8,088 nucleotides of DNA from Calditrichia bacterium (GTDB lineage: Bacteria; Calditrichota; Calditrichia; RBG-13-44-9): the NCBI GenBank assembly GCA_026991005.1, contig JALXCH010000100.1, forward strand, positions 1-8,088, in the 5' to 3' direction. Shown here in pieces: positions 7,609 through 8,088 of this stretch. The position numbers were made by a program, and so were the translations under genes. The notes under the pieces are model-generated. The model had not been told where the DNA came from. It saw nothing but the letters and a program-made list of their open reading frames with translations, and ran no database searches. Numbering within the stretch: position 1 is the first letter of the stretch; every line of letters starts with the position of its first letter.

Positions 7609-7781
7609 GCCCTGGGCTATCTATGTATGAGTATTTCGCACTCCAGATGAAATAACATCGCATTTCCACTCTTTTTTGCATTTTTACTGATTTTTTAGTC
7701 CTGCTAAAAATTGTTTTGTTTCCCAGCAATGAATTGTGCCAATCTGCACGAACCCGCCCAATTCAAAATTATAAATCAATA
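7609..7781 (+). repeat. 173-bp diverged repeat, copy C
   Basis: Aligns to 7143-7315 as described there. The hairpins are damaged in this copy: only the right half of the CCCAGGGC stem remains, and the AGTGC/GCACT stem has become AGTAT/GCACT. It therefore looks like a decayed copy of module A. Codons are interrupted by stops on both strands. Confidence 0.65.
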
Positions 7782-7870
7782 CTTCAACTTTCAAACTCCA
7801 AACTCCAAATTCCAGAACTTAAACAAAAAATTGGGTGGTCTTATTTAGTTTAATCTTATTGTTATTTTTT

Positions 7871-7962
7871 ATTCGTGCTCATTCGTGCTATTCGTGGTTA
7901 AACGTAAATTTGTATTATTCGTGGTTAAACACTCATTCATGTCCATTCGCGTGATTCGCGGG
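7871..7962 (+). repeat. Dispersed ATTCGTG-type repeats, copies 3 and 4
   Basis: A complete copy at 7871-7903 (ATTCGTGCTC, ATTCGTGCT, ATTCGTGGTTAAAC) is followed by ATTCGTGGTTAAAC again at 7917-7930 and a diverged set at 7935-7962 in which several T residues are C (ATTCGCG). Together with the copies at 508 and 6752 this is the most widespread repeat in the window. Confidence 0.75.
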
Positions 7963-7990
7963 CAGGTTATTCCTAATTAACGGTTAAGCC

Positions 7991-8030
7991 AAAAATACAG
8001 AGACCCTCCGGCATTGGCCAGAGGGTCTCT
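7991..8030 (-). terminator. Intrinsic terminator of the right-edge gene
   Basis: AGAGACCCTC (7999-8008) and GAGGGTCTCT (8021-8030) form a perfect 10-bp stem. Inside it, beyond one C/A mismatch, GGC and GCC pair around an ATTG loop. On the minus strand the stem is followed by GTATTTTT (7998-7991), giving the U-rich tail of a rho-independent terminator, about 25 bp after the stop codon at 8055-8057. Confidence 0.88.
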
Positions 8031-8054
8031 GGAGACGGAGCCTGGAAAGAAAAT

Positions 8055-8088
8055 TTATTTTTTCGCCTGCTTCCGCATATTTTCCGCC
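8055..8088 (-). CDS. C-terminal end of an unidentified protein (partial)
   Basis: The right edge of the window, read on the minus strand, gives AENMRKQAKK followed by TAA at 8057-8055. A lysine-rich end followed closely by a strong terminator makes it likely that this is the last ten codons of a real gene that begins outside the window. The other two minus-strand frames at the edge do not end so neatly at the terminator. Too little remains to identify the product. Confidence 0.6.
   Translation of the reverse strand, partial: AENMRKQAKK

Overview
The window looks like a contig end from a bacterial, probably metagenome-assembled, genome. It opens with about 110 bases of almost pure G, which reads as a sequencing or assembly artefact. 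The recognisable genes are bacterial: a monomeric NADP-type isocitrate dehydrogenase, a Nop2/RsmF-type RNA methyltransferase and a cold-shock-domain protein. All lie on the minus strand, and two of them have clear Shine-Dalgarno sites. Genes are moderately GC-rich, while the spaces between them are AT-rich and full of short hairpin and tandem repeats. This landscape resembles FCB-group or Calditrichota-like genomes, but that is only an impression and no marker gene fixes the taxon.

Layout from left to right. 1-112 is the poly-G artefact. 113-1028 is non-coding or weakly coding, with one possible small membrane ORF, a dispersed ATTCGTG-type repeat, a 21-bp tandem repeat and a 53-bp tandem duplication, most of them hairpin-forming. 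1029-1754 is a CRISPR array of nine identical 36-bp repeats plus one degenerate terminal repeat, with nine spacers of which two are identical. 1755-2054 is its AT-rich leader, with a perfect TATAAT promoter box and a 13-bp inverted repeat. 2055-3503 (minus) is the RNA m5C methyltransferase. 3593-5830 (minus) is isocitrate dehydrogenase. 6244-6450 (minus) is the cold-shock-domain protein with its own promoter candidate and a long 5' UTR. 6451-7990 is repeat-rich non-coding DNA. 7991-8030 is an intrinsic terminator for a minus-strand gene whose last ten codons form the right edge.

Everything that is expressed appears to run leftward. The terminus-proximal gene stops at its terminator. The cold-shock gene, isocitrate dehydrogenase and the methyltransferase follow in order, the last two only 89 bp apart and perhaps co-transcribed. 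The CRISPR leader promoter then fires the array in the same direction. Four independent signs agree on the array orientation: the ATTGAGAC repeat 3' end, the degenerate repeat at the left, the AT-rich leader at the right and the promoter position. No cas gene is present, so the system type cannot be read directly. Spacer length (38-43 bp), the repeat 3' end and one spacer that would be antisense to a Shine-Dalgarno/ATG region are compatible with a type I or III system.
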